A stretch of 64,000 bases of DNA. Origin: Aureliella helgolandensis. GTDB taxonomy: Bacteria > Planctomycetota > Planctomycetia > Pirellulales > Pirellulaceae. The stretch spans positions 8,238,501 through 8,302,500 of the forward strand of contig NZ_CP036298.1 of NCBI RefSeq assembly GCF_007752135.1. Reading direction: 5' to 3'. Below, piece after piece: positions 27,102-35,337 of the stretch. The notes beneath the pieces were generated by a model. That model ran no database searches, had not been told where the DNA came from, and worked only from the letters and a program-made list of their open reading frames with translations. Both the position numbers and the translations under genes were made by a program. Each line of letters opens with the position of its first letter. Position 1 is the stretch's first letter.

Positions 27102-28586
27102 GTGGAACAACCTCTCCTGTCAATGCGTGGAATCTCCAAACGATTCGGAGCCACGCAAGCGCTAAAGAACGTAGCACTCGACGCGTACGCTGGCCAAGTG
27201 GTTGCGTTGATTGGTGAGAATGGTGCAGGTAAGAGCACACTCATGAAAGTTCTCAGCGGGGCCCACGTCCCTGACGAGGGAACCATGGAGATCTCGGGAC
27301 AGCCACTCACCCCCAAACGCCCGCAAGACTCGCGCAGCGCCGGCGTGGCCATTGTCTATCAAGAACTCAACCTAGCTCCCCACTTATCGGTTGAAGACAA
27401 CATCATGCTCGGCATCGAGCAACAGCGAGGGGGATTCCTTCGCCGATCCGAGCAACGACGGCGAGTTCGTGAAGCATTGAGTCTACTGGGGCACCCAGAT
27501 CTCACTCCCGATCGCATTGTTGGGACCCTCTCGATTGGTGCTCAGCAATTGGTCGAAATCGCCAGAGCTCTTGTTGCCGAAGCGCGGGTGGTAGTTTTCG
27601 ACGAACCGACCAGCTCCCTGACGCAACAAGACGTCCAAAGACTCTTCGATGTCATACGTCGACTCCAAGACCAAGGCTTGGCAATTATCTACATCAGCCA
27701 CTTTCTGGAAGAGATTCGGGAGGTTGCGAATCGATACGTTGTGCTCCGCGACGGAGAGCCGGCCGGCAGTGGCCTACTCACCGATACCTCCAACGACGCC
27801 ATCGTCTCGCTCATGGTGGGCCGCAGCGTGGAAACCCTATTTCCGCATGTCCCACACCAGCTTGGTGAGCCTATTTTGCAGGTCAAAGAGCTGTCGGGCA
27901 AGAAGTTGCCGCAGCGAGTTTCGCTCAAAATCCGCCGGGGGGAAATCTTTGGACTGTTTGGGCTGGTCGGCGCTGGGCGCACCGAAACGTTGCGGCAACT
28001 CTTTGGATTGGATCGAGCGGCCCAAGGTACCGTGCAAATTGGCAATGCCTACCCAGCTTGCTCTCCCAACGCACGCATTCGTGCCGGGCTGGGGTTCGTG
28101 TCGGAAGACCGCAAGGGTGAAGGGTTGGCACAGAGTCTATCGATCGCCGACAACCTAACGCTCAGCAAGCTACAGACCTATTCAACGGCAGGCATCATGC
28201 GACTCGGCGCACGGCGTGCCGCCACGCGAGATTGGATGCAGCAACTCAATGTCAAGGCGCAAGGCCCCGAGCAGACGATTGGAAATCTCTCGGGTGGCAA
28301 CCAACAGAAGGTCGCCATAGCCAGAGTTTTGCATCAAGACGCAGAAATCCTTCTACTCGATGAACCGACCCGCGGCATCGATGTTGGTACCAAAGCGGAA
28401 ATCTATCGCTTGATCGGCGAATTGGCTGCTGCAGGAAAAACCATTCTCTTCGTCAGCTCCTACCTCCCGGAACTACTGGCCGTCTGCGACACACTGGGCG
28501 TTATGTCCAAAGGGCGATTGCTAGAAACGCGCTCGGTCGACCACTGGACGGAAAACGAAATTTTGTCGGTCGCCATCAGCTCTTGA
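27102..28586 (+). CDS. RbsA-type duplicated ABC ATPase
   Basis: Cytoplasmic ATPase energising the adjacent importer. Two nucleotide-binding halves are visible. The first has GENGAGKST, the signature LSIGAQQLVEIARAL and Walker B VVVFDEPTSSL. The second has the altered Walker A GLVGAGRTE usual for this class, then LSGGNQQKVAIARVL and LLLDEPTRGIDVG. A GTG at 27102 is chosen as start because VEQPLLSMRGISKRFG aligns with the N-terminus of E. coli RbsA; the TTG at 27069 and ATG at 27123 are alternatives. The protein has about 494 residues, normal for the family. About 400 bp separate it from the permease gene. Confidence 0.92.
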   Translation: MEQPLLSMRGISKRFGATQALKNVALDAYAGQVVALIGENGAGKSTLMKVLSGAHVPDEGTMEISGQPLTPKRPQDSRSAGVAIVYQELNLAPHLSVEDNIMLGIEQQRGGFLRRSEQRRRVREALSLLGHPDLTPDRIVGTLSIGAQQLVEIARALVAEARVVVFDEPTSSLTQQDVQRLFDVIRRLQDQGLAIIYISHFLEEIREVANRYVVLRDGEPAGSGLLTDTSNDAIVSLMVGRSVETLFPHVPHQLGEPILQVKELSGKKLPQRVSLKIRRGEIFGLFGLVGAGRTETLRQLFGLDRAAQGTVQIGNAYPACSPNARIRAGLGFVSEDRKGEGLAQSLSIADNLTLSKLQTYSTAGIMRLGARRAATRDWMQQLNVKAQGPEQTIGNLSGGNQQKVAIARVLHQDAEILLLDEPTRGIDVGTKAEIYRLIGELAAAGKTILFVSSYLPELLAVCDTLGVMSKGRLLETRSVDHWTENEILSVAISS

Positions 28587-28983
28587 CGCCATCAATCACA
28601 CCACACGCGGCTCTCGCCGAGGAGTGCCACGCGCACAGCGAGTCAGCTCGCAGAACGGGCTGGCTGCGAGTTTACGCGATATGTCAGTCATACCTCGCGG
28701 AGCACTCTCCAAAGTTGACGACTCGCGACTGAGAGAATTTCTAACGCAAAAGATTGGCCCGCCTGTGGCCTAATCGTTCATGCAATGACCTTGAGACTCG
28801 GAGCACAGGAATTTGTTTGCTCCAGGTAAGTTTTCCTGAGGCGATCACCATTGATTGTAGAGTCAGTTGCTAGGATACTCAGTGCGATGCCGTCTTGCCG
28901 GCCTAGGCGAGACGGACCTACGTGGTGTGAGGCTTCTCGACACAGTTCCACCCAAATCTGAAACACGCTTGAAAATTGACCGC
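28587..28983. other. Gap inside the transporter unit, nothing recognised
   Basis: About 400 bp between the ATPase and permease genes, unusually long for an importer operon. The frame of the permease is open back to 28867, but without family similarity. No hairpin followed by T residues was found, so the unit may still be transcribed through, or an internal promoter may exist. Confidence 0.4.
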
Positions 28984-30003
28984 ATGTCCAACAAGACCAC
29001 TTCGTCTCAGACTTCCGCCCGACTTTGGAGCTGGCTGCAAGCGTTTGGACCGCTGCTCGCTCTGGTCGTTGTCACTCTAGGGTTTGCGGTCGCGGATCAG
29101 GTGTGGGGTGCCGGACACTTTAGTGAACTGCGAAATTTCCGCGTCGTATTGGTGCAAGCAGCACCGGTCGCTGTCGCAGCGCTGGGAATGACGTTGATCA
29201 TAATTTCTGGCGGAATTGACCTCTCAGCCGGGACCGCCTCCACTCTATGCGCGACGGTGCTAGCCATCAGCCTGAGTGCCGAGCGATCTGCGGCGGAAGC
29301 GGTTCTCTTGACGCTAGCCGCCGGCGCCGCTTGCGGCATGATCAATGGCTTGTTGATCGGCTTGCTACGCATCCCTCCGTTCATTGTCACACTCGGGACG
29401 ATGACCATCTTCCTGGGAATTGCCAAGCGATTGGCGGGAGGTTCTACGGTTTTTGTGGAGCGACGACTGTTGCCCGATTGGCTATCGACACTCAGCTCAA
29501 CGATGCCGCCCGATTGGCAAGGAGGTTTTCCGCGGATCGCCACGGGAGTGTGGCTCGCGATCGGGATTGCAATTCTAGTTTCGATCGTGCTGCGTTACAC
29601 CGTCTTTGGCCGGCACTTGTTCGCCTTGGGTTCTAATGAATCGACGGCGCGGCTGTGCGGGGTCAACATTCTGGGAACCAAGGTCATTGTGTACGTGCTA
29701 GGTGGCTTGCTGATTGGCATCGCGGGTATCTACTCGTTTTCACTCGTAAAAGTGGCCAGTCCGATCGAAGGCATCGGTCGTGAACTAAAATACATTGCGG
29801 CGGTAGTCATCGGGGGTGGAAGCTTGAGTGGCGGTCGCGGCTCGGTGCTTGGTACCCTGGCGGGAGCTGCCATCATGGGAGTTATCGCCAGCGGTTGTTC
29901 GCAACTGGAAATCCAAAATTCAACGCAAGACATCATGATTGGCGTCATCATTATCGCAGCTGTCACATTAGATCAGTTTCGCTCCCGCAATCAGAACAAT
30001 TAG
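28984..30003 (+). CDS. RbsC-type ABC transporter permease
   Basis: Inner-membrane permease of the BPD_transp_2 family with about nine or ten helices over 339 residues. Recognisable strings are LGMTLIIISGGIDLSAGT, IPPFIVTLGTMTIFLGIAK, VFGRHLFALGSNESTARLCG and VIGGGSLSGGRGSVLGTL, all standard for RbsC/XylH/AraH-like permeases. The ATG at 28984 starts MSNKTTSSQTSARLWSWLQA; the longer frame to 28867 has no membrane or family features. It is followed after 17 bp by myo-inositol oxygenase, which suggests co-transcription and an inositol-type substrate. Confidence 0.92.
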   Translation: MSNKTTSSQTSARLWSWLQAFGPLLALVVVTLGFAVADQVWGAGHFSELRNFRVVLVQAAPVAVAALGMTLIIISGGIDLSAGTASTLCATVLAISLSAERSAAEAVLLTLAAGAACGMINGLLIGLLRIPPFIVTLGTMTIFLGIAKRLAGGSTVFVERRLLPDWLSTLSSTMPPDWQGGFPRIATGVWLAIGIAILVSIVLRYTVFGRHLFALGSNESTARLCGVNILGTKVIVYVLGGLLIGIAGIYSFSLVKVASPIEGIGRELKYIAAVVIGGGSLSGGRGSVLGTLAGAAIMGVIASGCSQLEIQNSTQDIMIGVIIIAAVTLDQFRSRNQNN

Positions 30004-30020
30004 GTAGGTAGCTCCCAAGC

Positions 30021-30914
30021 ATGTCAACGAAATCGAACCAGCCGCTTAAGAATCTTGACGAGTGGGAAGAAGATCTATTGCGACGCTATCCCCAAGAGAG
30101 CACCAAGTCAAAGCGTTCGGTGACCGTGGATACAGGGGATAGCACCACCGCAAATTTCCGGAATTATGCCGCCGAGGCGCGGCCCAGCGTTCGCGAGTTC
30201 TATCGCCTCAATCATCGCCACCAGACTCTCGAATTTGTCCGCAGCAAACGAGCTGAGTACCTTTCGCTCAACCGGCGAAGAATGAGTATTTGGGAAGGCA
30301 TGGAGTACTTAAATCAATTGGTAGACGACAGCGATCCCGATATCGACCTACCGCAAATCGAGCACTTGTTGCAAACCGCTGAAGCGATTCGTGCAGACGG
30401 CAGACCCGATTGGTTCATCCTGGCTGGTCTCATTCACGATCTCGGCAAGATTCTGTGCCTGTGGGATGAACCGCAGTGGGCCGTTGTGGGCGACACCTTC
30501 CCGGTCGGCTGCCGCTACTCAGAACGCATCGTCTACCACGAAGCCTTTCGAGAGAACCCCGATTGGAACAACTCCGAATACCAGACCGAGCTGGGTATCT
30601 ACCAACCCCACTGCGGACTTGACAACGTACTCCTCTCCTGGGGGCACGACGAGTATCTGTACCATGTCGTGAAAGACTACTTGCCACCGCCAGCACTGGC
30701 CATGATTCGCTATCATTCCTGCTACCCCATTCATCGCGAGCAGGCCTACCAGCACCTATTGGTCGATGAGGATCACGAGATGATGCGGTGGGTCACTGAT
30801 TTCAACCAATACGACCTCTACACCAAGCGCGATGAGCGGATGGACGTGGCCGCGCTTCGCCCTTACTACGAAGCGCTGATCTCAGAGTACTTCCCGGGCG
30901 AATTGGCTTGGTAG
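30021..30914 (+). CDS. miox: myo-Inositol oxygenase
   Basis: Non-heme di-iron enzyme converting myo-inositol and O2 to D-glucuronate. All iron ligands known from mammalian MIOX have counterparts: His115 ([11 protein letters not shown]), His139 and Asp140 (GLIHDLGK), His209 (SWGHDEYL), His232 (IRYHSCYP) and Asp265 (NQYDLYTK). The strings [21 protein letters not shown] and [14 protein letters not shown] are also family hallmarks, and 297 residues is the normal length. No signal peptide, so cytoplasmic. It lies 17 bp behind an RbsC-type permease and completes a probable uptake-and-oxidation unit. No glucuronate isomerase or reductase gene is nearby. MIOX is mainly eukaryotic and scattered in bacteria. 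Confidence 0.96.
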   Translation: MSTKSNQPLKNLDEWEEDLLRRYPQESTKSKRSVTVDTGDSTTANFRNYAAEARPSVREFYRLNHRHQTLEFVRSKRAEYLSLNRRRMSIWEGMEYLNQLVDDSDPDIDLPQIEHLLQTAEAIRADGRPDWFILAGLIHDLGKILCLWDEPQWAVVGDTFPVGCRYSERIVYHEAFRENPDWNNSEYQTELGIYQPHCGLDNVLLSWGHDEYLYHVVKDYLPPPALAMIRYHSCYPIHREQAYQHLLVDEDHEMMRWVTDFNQYDLYTKRDERMDVAALRPYYEALISEYFPGELAW

Positions 30915-30989
30915 CTAGGCTAGGTGGGAATGCGTATAATCAGCCGCTACAGTCACTTTCCCCCAATTGCTTATTTGGAGCCTCGTCCA

Positions 30990-32042
30990 GTGACACTTCT
31001 CAGTCGCCGCCAATGGCTGGGCACCTCCACGCTAGCCGCGGCCAGCCTGGGACTGAACGGCCGGTCGAGCCTCGCTCAATCGCCCGGTCGGACCAACCCA
31101 GCCTGGGAACAGTCGATTCGGTCGGGGTTGGACTACTTAGCACGCACGCAGACCGCTCGCGGGCAGTGGAATACCCCCTCCTACCCCACCGCCTTGGCCG
31201 CTTTGGCTGGCACCGCCCTGCTCTGCTCCGGTTCCACCACCACGCAGGGCCCCTACGCTCAACAGATTGCCCGGTGCACCGATTTCCTGATTAGCAAGTG
31301 CCGGGGAAACGGACTGATCGGCGATCCAACGACTGACAATCGTTACACCTACGGGCATGGATTCTCGATGCTGCTATTGAGCCAAGTGTTGGGAGAAGAG
31401 GGATACGAAGATCGTCGACTGGAGTTGCTTGAGGTGCTGCGACAAGCGGTCGATTTCTGTTGCAATGCCCAAACGGATGCAGGGGGTTGGGGATATGTGA
31501 GCGCCAAAGATGGTGCCAACTACGACGAGGGCTCGACGACGATCACCCAGGTGCAGGGGCTGCGCGGATGTCGAAACGCTGGCATTGCCGTCCCCGCTGA
31601 AGCGATCGAAAAGGCCAAGAACTACATCTACGAATGCAAGAATGACGATGGAGGCATCAGTTATTCGAGCAAGCAGATGGGGACTTCACGGCCAGCGATT
31701 ACGGCCGCTGCCTTAGCCGCCCTGTACAATGCGGGCGACTATGACGGACAACACGTCCCGGAGATGCTGAAGTACTCGCGCGAAAAACTGCATACCAACA
31801 TTGCCGATGACGGGACCGCTTTTGGACATTGGCATTACACCTATTTATACTACAGCCAAGTCGTCTACCGCCAAGGCGATGAACAATGGCTTCCCTTTCG
31901 CGACCGCCTCTACGACAAAATCGTCAGTGAGCAGGCAAGCGACGGCTCCTGGACAGGTCAGATTAGTCCAGTTTACATAACGGCCTGCAACTTGATCATC
32001 CTCCAACTGGACCGTGGCCTGCTCCCCATCTATCAACGCTAA
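30990..32042 (+). CDS. Tat-exported squalene cyclase/prenyltransferase-fold repeat protein
   Basis: Alpha/alpha-barrel protein of the prenyltransferase/squalene oxidase repeat type. Repeat-like strings are GLDYLARTQTARGQW, AVDFCCNAQTDAGGWGY, YIYECKNDDGGISY and IVSEQASDGSW, with the usual Gln/Asp-Gly-Trp pattern. The acidic cyclase motif DxDDTA is not seen, so a triterpene cyclase activity is doubtful. A GTG at 30990 is chosen because GGAG at 30977-30980 gives a well-spaced ribosome binding site and the product then starts with LLSRRQWLGTSTLAAASLGL, a good Tat signal; an ATG at 30930 is the longer alternative. It follows the oxygenase gene by 75 bp and converges with the ThiO-like gene. Confidence 0.83.
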   Translation: MTLLSRRQWLGTSTLAAASLGLNGRSSLAQSPGRTNPAWEQSIRSGLDYLARTQTARGQWNTPSYPTALAALAGTALLCSGSTTTQGPYAQQIARCTDFLISKCRGNGLIGDPTTDNRYTYGHGFSMLLLSQVLGEEGYEDRRLELLEVLRQAVDFCCNAQTDAGGWGYVSAKDGANYDEGSTTITQVQGLRGCRNAGIAVPAEAIEKAKNYIYECKNDDGGISYSSKQMGTSRPAITAAALAALYNAGDYDGQHVPEMLKYSREKLHTNIADDGTAFGHWHYTYLYYSQVVYRQGDEQWLPFRDRLYDKIVSEQASDGSWTGQISPVYITACNLIILQLDRGLLPIYQR

Positions 32043-32077
32043 GCGGGTCTTGGGCCGAGTCGAACCTTCAGCACAAC

Positions 32078-33202
32078 TTAACCACGACCGGGGCGGAAGG
32101 GGTTGAGATCGATGGAGGTGGGGTGCCCCAGCATGAGGTCCGCCATCAATACGGCGGTCCCACAGGAGAGGTGAATGCCAGCCCGATAGTGTCCTGCGGC
32201 GACAAATAGGTTTTCGGTTGTCCCGATTTTCCCCATGTAAGGCCAGCCGTCGAAGGAGCCGGGGCGCAAGCCGGCCCAGCTCTTTTCCACCGGCGTCTGC
32301 TGCAGGAGTGGCAAAACCCCTTCGGCCCAGTCGCGAATTTGCCGAATCCCCTCGGAGGTGGTTTCAATGCGAAAGCCAACTTCTTCCTCAATGCTGCCTG
32401 CTAAGATGCGTCCATCGCTCCGCGCTACCAAGTAGCGATTCCCCTCGTTGACGACACGCGAGATGGGAGGAGTCTGGCAGCGGTACATAACGATCTGGCC
32501 GCGGACGGGCATCATGCCAGTCGATATGCCCATCTGCTCCAGCGTCATCCGTGCCCAAGGCCCTGAACAGAGGCAGAGCTGGTCCGCTTGGAACACCTCG
32601 TCACCGGCCCGCAGACTGGCGACTCCCGAGGGGCCAATGAGCACCTCGTCCACCGGTGTCTCTTCGATCAACTCTACACCGGCCAGCGAGCAGGCGGCTG
32701 CCAACGCCTTGAGGTGACGGGGATTGCGGAGCTGATACTCCTCGGGGAGGAACCAAGCGCTCTTGAGCTGGGGGACCAAAGCCGCCAGAGCAGGCTCATG
32801 CCGCATCAGCTCTTCTGGCGACCAGCGGTGAAATTCAATCCCGTGCTCCTGCCACCAAAATTGGCTAGCCACCAACGTGGCCGCTTCAGCCCTAGTGCGT
32901 GCAAGGTAGAGACCACCACACTTTTGAAAGCCGGTATCGATCCCGGTTTCCTCCTGCAAGCGGGCGGCCCAATCGGGATGCAATGCGTGGCTGAGGCTCT
33001 TGAGTTGATCGTAAGCATCGTTGGCACCATACTTGGCTGCCGGGGGCAAAATCCCCGCTCCGGCCCAGGAGGTAGCCCGTCCAACCTGCCCACTCTCCAA
33101 GACACGGACCCTCAAACCACGCTGAGCCAATTCCCAAGCGAGGGAGAGCCCGATAACACCACTGCCGACTATTAAGACATCAGTGGTAGGTGGGGCGGAC
33201 AT
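32078..33202 (-). CDS. ThiO-like FAD-dependent glycine/D-amino acid oxidase
   Basis: DAO-family flavoprotein. The FAD-binding dinucleotide motif VLIVGSGVIGLSLAWELAQR lies at residues 9-28, followed by the acidic residue in VRVLESG. ATSWAGAGILPPAAKY near 43-58 and the C-terminal VAAGHYRAGIHLSCGTA are typical of ThiO, which oxidises glycine to iminoglycine for thiazole synthesis. At 374 residues it matches that family. No other thiamine gene is adjacent, so assignment to thiamine synthesis rests on similarity alone; another amino acid oxidase is possible. The gene ends 36 bp from the convergent squalene-fold gene. Confidence 0.8.
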   Translation of the reverse strand: MSAPPTTDVLIVGSGVIGLSLAWELAQRGLRVRVLESGQVGRATSWAGAGILPPAAKYGANDAYDQLKSLSHALHPDWAARLQEETGIDTGFQKCGGLYLARTRAEAATLVASQFWWQEHGIEFHRWSPEELMRHEPALAALVPQLKSAWFLPEEYQLRNPRHLKALAAACSLAGVELIEETPVDEVLIGPSGVASLRAGDEVFQADQLCLCSGPWARMTLEQMGISTGMMPVRGQIVMYRCQTPPISRVVNEGNRYLVARSDGRILAGSIEEEVGFRIETTSEGIRQIRDWAEGVLPLLQQTPVEKSWAGLRPGSFDGWPYMGKIGTTENLFVAAGHYRAGIHLSCGTAVLMADLMLGHPTSIDLNPFRPGRG

Positions 33203-33528
33203 GGCAAGTTTTCCAACAAGAGAAATCGGCGAAGCGGTACGTAGTTTCCTCCAGGTTTTTTCTACAATCCCATGATTCTACGAATGCTCAGGAGTAGAAT
33301 GAAGGGCAAGCTTGAGGACCGAAAGGGGACGTGTTGCAATTAAGATAGGCTATTTTCCCCAATTCAAGGCTTCTGAGAATCACCTCGTGGTTGAACATTT
33401 GTTCTAATTCACCTCATCATCTTGGCAATCGTACCGCACCAGAAGACATCAGCAATAGCCTCATCACTAGGCTCGAATCCGCCCCACGCGAGCACCGTCG
33501 TCTAAAACCGGACCCGTAAGAGCCCCTT
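33203..33528. other. Divergent intergenic region
   Basis: No gene is visible. It must carry promoters for the oxidase (minus) and the kinase (plus). A 12-bp palindrome-like site, GAACATTTGTTC, lies at 33393-33404, 125 bp before the kinase; it is short enough to be chance. Confidence 0.4.
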
Positions 33529-35157
33529 ATGGCCACAGTCACTGCAGAGAAGCTTGTTGAGCTGGTCCGAAAAAGCCAGCTTGCAGAACCGGAGACGCTC
33601 GACGCAGCGCTCGAACAAATCCGGTCCGAACAGGGAGGCTCCCTACCGACGGAAGCGGTAGCCCTCGCAAAACTGCTTCAGCGCAAGAAGATTGTGACGC
33701 GATGGCATTGCGAAAAACTGTTGCTCGGTAAATACAAGGGATTCTTTCTCGGCAAGCACAAGTTGTTGGGGCACATCGGCAGTGGCGGGATGAGCAGCGT
33801 CTACCTGGCCGAGCACATGAAGATGCATGACTTGCGAGCCATCAAAGTCCTACCGCAAAGCAAACTGGGCAAGTCCTCCTACTTGGCTCGCTTTCAGCAA
33901 GAAGCCAAAGCCATCGCATCGCTCAATCACCCCAACATTGTGCGGGCACACGACATCGACAATCAGGGCGACACGCACTACATCGTCATGGAGTATGTCA
34001 ATGGCGATGATTTGCAAACGATCGTCAAGAAAAAAGGCCCGCTATCCTTTGAGAAGGTCGCCACCTATATCGCTCAAGCCGCGCGAGGATTGCAGCATGC
34101 CCACGACATGGGCTTGATTCACCGCGACGTTAAACCTGCGAACGTGCTGATCAATTCCGACGGACAGGTCAAGCTACTGGACCTGGGACTGGCCCTATTC
34201 ACCGACGATGCTGAAGCTTCGTTGACCATGGATTTCAACGACAAGGTTTTGGGCACTGCCGACTACTTAGCCCCCGAACAAGCGCTCAATAGTCACAAAG
34301 TGGATCATCGTGCAGATCAATACGGCCTGGGGTGCACGATGTACTTCCTGCTCGTCGGCCATCCACCCTTTCCCGATGGAACCATCGCCCAACGCATTGC
34401 CAAACACCAAAAGGAAATGCCTAAAGAAATCCGCAAACTCCGCAGTGACTGCCCGGGCGAACTCGAGGGGATTTGTTGGAAGCTGATGCAGAAGGATGCA
34501 AAGTTCCGCTACGCGACCTCCGCGCAGGCCGCCGAAGTCCTGGAGCAGTGGCTTGTAAAGTACCGTGCCCAGTTGCCTGCCCGAGTGGGTGGCGGAGGAA
34601 GTTCACTGAGGTTAGGCGAGGAATCCAGTTCCGGTGACTCGCGTGGCTCCAGCTCCCAAGCGCTCAGTTCCGTGGATACGGTCAGCAATCGCGGGAGCGA
34701 TACGATGGCTGGCAAATCGAGTGCAATCTCTAGCTTGTCGGCCTCCGATAGTGGCGTTTTGGTCCGAGTCGCCAAACGAGCTGGAGCGTCGGACACCAGC
34801 AGCCAAATCGATCTTGCTTCTGAAATCGCTAGGCGTAGCCAGTCGCACGCGGGCAGTTCGGCTCATGGCAATGCACCCCGCGGCAGCGCCATCCACGCCC
34901 GTAGCGTAGCCCCAGCCCGCACCGGCTTAGCTCCAGGCGCACATGCCCCCGTAGCCAGCCCGATCGCGGCTGCCAAAGGCCCTCGCTGGGCATGGATTTT
35001 AGGTCTCATAGTCATGTTTGCCCTAGCGGTCCTATTGGGGATAGTGATTGCTCGACTCACTTCCCCGGCGACCACCCCCGGCATTCAATCCACCAGTACC
35101 CTAACACCAGCGGCGCCCCGGCTGGCTGAGTACATCGTCGGAGTGTCAATCGCTTAG
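33529..35157 (+). CDS. Ser/Thr protein kinase with C-terminal membrane anchor
   Basis: Hanks-type kinase. Residues 1-70 are a helical N-terminal domain often seen in planctomycete kinases. The catalytic domain runs from about 78 to 345 with G-loop GSGGMSSVY, Lys in RAIKVL, HRDVKPANV and LLDLGLA, where DLG replaces DFG as is frequent in this phylum, and GTADYLAPEQ. A Ser/Gly/Ala-rich linker of about 130 residues leads to one membrane helix (WAWILGLIVMFALAVLLGIV) and a short outer tail of about 35 residues. The kinase is thus cytoplasmic and anchored. It precedes the di-cytochrome gene by 180 bp. Substrates are unknown. Confidence 0.92.
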   Translation: MATVTAEKLVELVRKSQLAEPETLDAALEQIRSEQGGSLPTEAVALAKLLQRKKIVTRWHCEKLLLGKYKGFFLGKHKLLGHIGSGGMSSVYLAEHMKMHDLRAIKVLPQSKLGKSSYLARFQQEAKAIASLNHPNIVRAHDIDNQGDTHYIVMEYVNGDDLQTIVKKKGPLSFEKVATYIAQAARGLQHAHDMGLIHRDVKPANVLINSDGQVKLLDLGLALFTDDAEASLTMDFNDKVLGTADYLAPEQALNSHKVDHRADQYGLGCTMYFLLVGHPPFPDGTIAQRIAKHQKEMPKEIRKLRSDCPGELEGICWKLMQKDAKFRYATSAQAAEVLEQWLVKYRAQLPARVGGGGSSLRLGEESSSGDSRGSSSQALSSVDTVSNRGSDTMAGKSSAISSLSASDSGVLVRVAKRAGASDTSSQIDLASEIARRSQSHAGSSAHGNAPRGSAIHARSVAPARTGLAPGAHAPVASPIAAAKGPRWAWILGLIVMFALAVLLGIVIARLTSPATTPGIQSTSTLTPAAPRLAEYIVGVSIA

Positions 35158-35337
35158 ATTGCGTCCGCTCCGGTAATCCTCGTTCCCAGGCTCAGCCAGG
35201 GAATGCACTGCACCACAGATTCCACCTCGACCGCCAGTTCTCGCAGCAGAAGCTTGCGAGTCGGTGGGCTCCAGGCAGAGTCGAGGGACCACCTACCCAG
35301 CTTCCTGTTCCGCCCGCACTTGTCACGGTTCGCACAC

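Noticed and set aside
33393-33404. GAACATTTGTTC, similar to the GAAC-N4-GTTC LexA box of Gram-positive bacteria, upstream of the second kinase
   Set aside because: Eight fixed bases are expected about once by chance in 64 kb, no SOS gene is nearby, and the LexA site of this organism is unknown.
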